A stretch of 6,722 nucleotides of DNA, from assembly GCA_017848205.1 (NCBI GenBank), contig JAGDDO010000381.1:1-6722 (forward strand), in the 5' to 3' direction. This document shows positions 5,560-6,722 of the stretch, in pieces. The position numbers were made by a program, and so were the translations under genes. Positions within the stretch are counted from its first letter, which is position 1. Each line of letters starts with the position of its first letter. Under the pieces are notes generated by a model. It was not told the DNA's origin. It did not search any database and saw only the letters and a program-made list of their open reading frames with translations. This DNA comes from Oscillospiraceae bacterium (GTDB lineage: Bacteria; Bacillota_A; Clostridia; Oscillospirales; Ruminococcaceae).

Positions 5560-6618
5560 ATGTACATCGGATTAAGCGAAGCTGTCCGTGGTGCAAGTCA
5601 CGTTGAGAGTGATACAGTGTGCCAGGACTACGCAGCTTACAAGACGACGGACACCTATGCTATTGCGGCTGTTGCTGACGGACACGGCAGCAAGAAACAC
5701 TTCAGAAGTGACATCGGTTCAAAAGCAGGTGTTGATGTTGCAATAAAAGCTGTGGAGGAATTCTGTTCCGATCCGGGAGAATTTAAAAGAAAGTTCCAGG
5801 ATGATCCTGATCATCTTATAACCAAGATCCAGAAATTCATTATCAAGAACTGGTATGACGTTGTAAATGAACATTACCGTAACAATCCTGTAAGACAGGA
5901 GGAACGTGAAAAGCTTACTGATGAAGAACTTTCCACGATCAAGATCGAATCGATCTACGGTTCAACTCTGCTGGTGGCTGTCCTTACAGATACATTCAGT
6001 TTCGGAATGCAGCTCGGGGACGGAAGTCTCGTTGTTATCAAGCAGTGCGGCGAGGCCTACATGCCTATTATTGATGATGAAAGCTGTCCGGCGAACCTTA
6101 CTTCTTCACTTTGTAATTCCAATGCTATAAAAATGTTCAATTATTTTTACAGCTATGAGAAGCCTCTTGCAATCATCCTTTCAACAGACGGACTTTATAC
6201 TTCTTTCTCAAACCGCGAAAGTTTTGAAGAATATAATTGTCTGCTCGCAAGTCAGCTGAATGACATTGAACTTCTCAAATCAAGAATAAACAAGAATTTC
6301 ATCAGAAGAACAAATGCCGGAAGCCGTGATGATATTTCAGTATCAATCATTTTCGAAAAGCAGATGCTTGATGAAAACCTCATCAATGTTCAGATGCAGG
6401 TAGACATCAACAAGAACAAGGCTGCTATCAGAGAAGCGGAAGAAAAGGCTAAACAGCTTCAGCGTAAGGCACGTGCTGAACAGATCAGGAAGGAAAAGAA
6501 ACTTCTTGAGGAAGCAGAGAAAGCTGCTATGGCCCGTAAAGCTAAGCTCAAGCAGGCCAAGGGTATCGAAAACGTTGAAATGCCGTCACCTGACGAGGTA
6601 AAGGACGAAGAAGAGTGA
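5560..6618 (+). CDS. PP2C-family Ser/Thr phosphatase with charged coiled-coil tail
   Basis: Predicted metal-dependent protein phosphatase, 352 residues and cytoplasmic. The PP2C domain covers about 1-267. Metal and active-site motifs present are ADGHG (Asp40, Gly41), GST (134-136), LGDGS (Asp154), STDGLY (Asp210) and SRDD (Asp257/Asp258), so it should be active. An insert at about 95-130 (NWYDVVNEHYRNNPVRQEEREKL and onward) is helical and charged. Residues ~280-335 form a Lys/Glu/Ala-rich helix with coiled-coil character, followed by an acidic end (SPDEVKDEEE). Such a tail is not part of the PP2C core and may dock to the vWA or kinase partner, which is inference. AGAGGGA (5543-5549) lies about 10 nt before the ATG. 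It is the last gene of the operon, 44 nt after the vWA gene, and is followed by a strong terminator. It is the natural antagonist of the operon's kinase. Confidence 0.93.
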   Translation: MYIGLSEAVRGASHVESDTVCQDYAAYKTTDTYAIAAVADGHGSKKHFRSDIGSKAGVDVAIKAVEEFCSDPGEFKRKFQDDPDHLITKIQKFIIKNWYDVVNEHYRNNPVRQEEREKLTDEELSTIKIESIYGSTLLVAVLTDTFSFGMQLGDGSLVVIKQCGEAYMPIIDDESCPANLTSSLCNSNAIKMFNYFYSYEKPLAIILSTDGLYTSFSNRESFEEYNCLLASQLNDIELLKSRINKNFIRRTNAGSRDDISVSIIFEKQMLDENLINVQMQVDINKNKAAIREAEEKAKQLQRKARAEQIRKEKKLLEEAEKAAMARKAKLKQAKGIENVEMPSPDEVKDEEE

Positions 6619-6644
6619 TCTGGCAGGATTCACATTAAATAATC

Positions 6645-6690
6645 AAAGGCGTTACAGGGCTCGGAAGCTCCTGTAACGCCTTTTTGTTTT
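6645..6690 (+). terminator. Rho-independent terminator of the four-gene operon
   Basis: A 14-bp perfect stem, AAAGGCGTTACAGG (6645-6658) with CCTGTAACGCCTTT (6670-6683), is extended by GCT/AGC around a CGGA loop. It runs into TTTTTGTTTT (6681-6690). It begins 26 nt after the PP2C stop and closes the transcription unit. Confidence 0.95.
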
Positions 6691-6699
6691 TATGGAAAG

Positions 6700-6722
6700 C
6701 AAATCCGGCTTCGCCGGATTTG
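6700..6722. repeat. Inverted repeat (hairpin) at the window end
   Basis: A perfect 10-bp stem, CAAATCCGGC (6700-6709) with GCCGGATTTG (6713-6722), encloses a TTC loop. The window stops at its last base, so a following T-run cannot be seen. It may be a second terminator, perhaps for a convergent gene beyond the window, or a dispersed palindromic repeat. Confidence 0.6.

Noticed and set aside
1..6722. CRISPR array, insertion sequence or transposase
   Set aside because: No regularly spaced repeats, transposase-like coding sequence or paired terminal inverted repeats were seen on either strand.

Overview
The window looks like a chromosomal piece of a low-to-moderate G+C Firmicute, most probably a gut or rumen clostridium of the Ruminococcus type. 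This is an inference from strong AGGAGG-type ribosome binding sites, near-consensus AT-rich promoters, an acetyl-type MetA, small DUF4190 and DUF2752 membrane proteins and a BspA-like leucine-rich repeat protein. No species assignment is possible from the sequence alone.

Layout. Positions 1-949 carry metA (homoserine O-acetyltransferase), followed on the same strand by a small DUF4190-type membrane protein (985-1404). A strong hairpin terminator (1444-1480) separates these from a convergent minus-strand DUF2752-type membrane protein (1497-1901). Next comes a plus-strand tRNA-Arg(CCG) gene (2002-2073) with its own promoter. Just downstream of the tRNA, a perfect consensus promoter faces back on the minus strand and has an inverted repeat in its spacer. 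It would transcribe across the tRNA in antisense towards the DUF2752 gene.

The rest (2224-6690) is a self-contained transcription unit: an extended -10 promoter, four co-directional genes and a strong terminator. In order they encode a cytoplasmic leucine-rich repeat protein with a conserved-looking helical N-terminal domain, an unusual Ser/Thr-kinase-like protein with a C-terminal zinc ribbon, a TerY-like von Willebrand A (vWA) protein with an intact metal site, and a PP2C phosphatase with a highly charged coiled-coil tail. Kinase, vWA and PP2C together match the gene set known as the TerY-P triad, a predicted phosphorylation switch tied to tellurite/stress-type and possibly anti-phage functions. 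The likely logic, by inference, is that the kinase phosphorylates a target, the PP2C reverses this, the vWA protein scaffolds or senses divalent metal, and the LRR protein supplies ligand or partner recognition. The LRR partner and the altered kinase active site are the least ordinary parts of the window.
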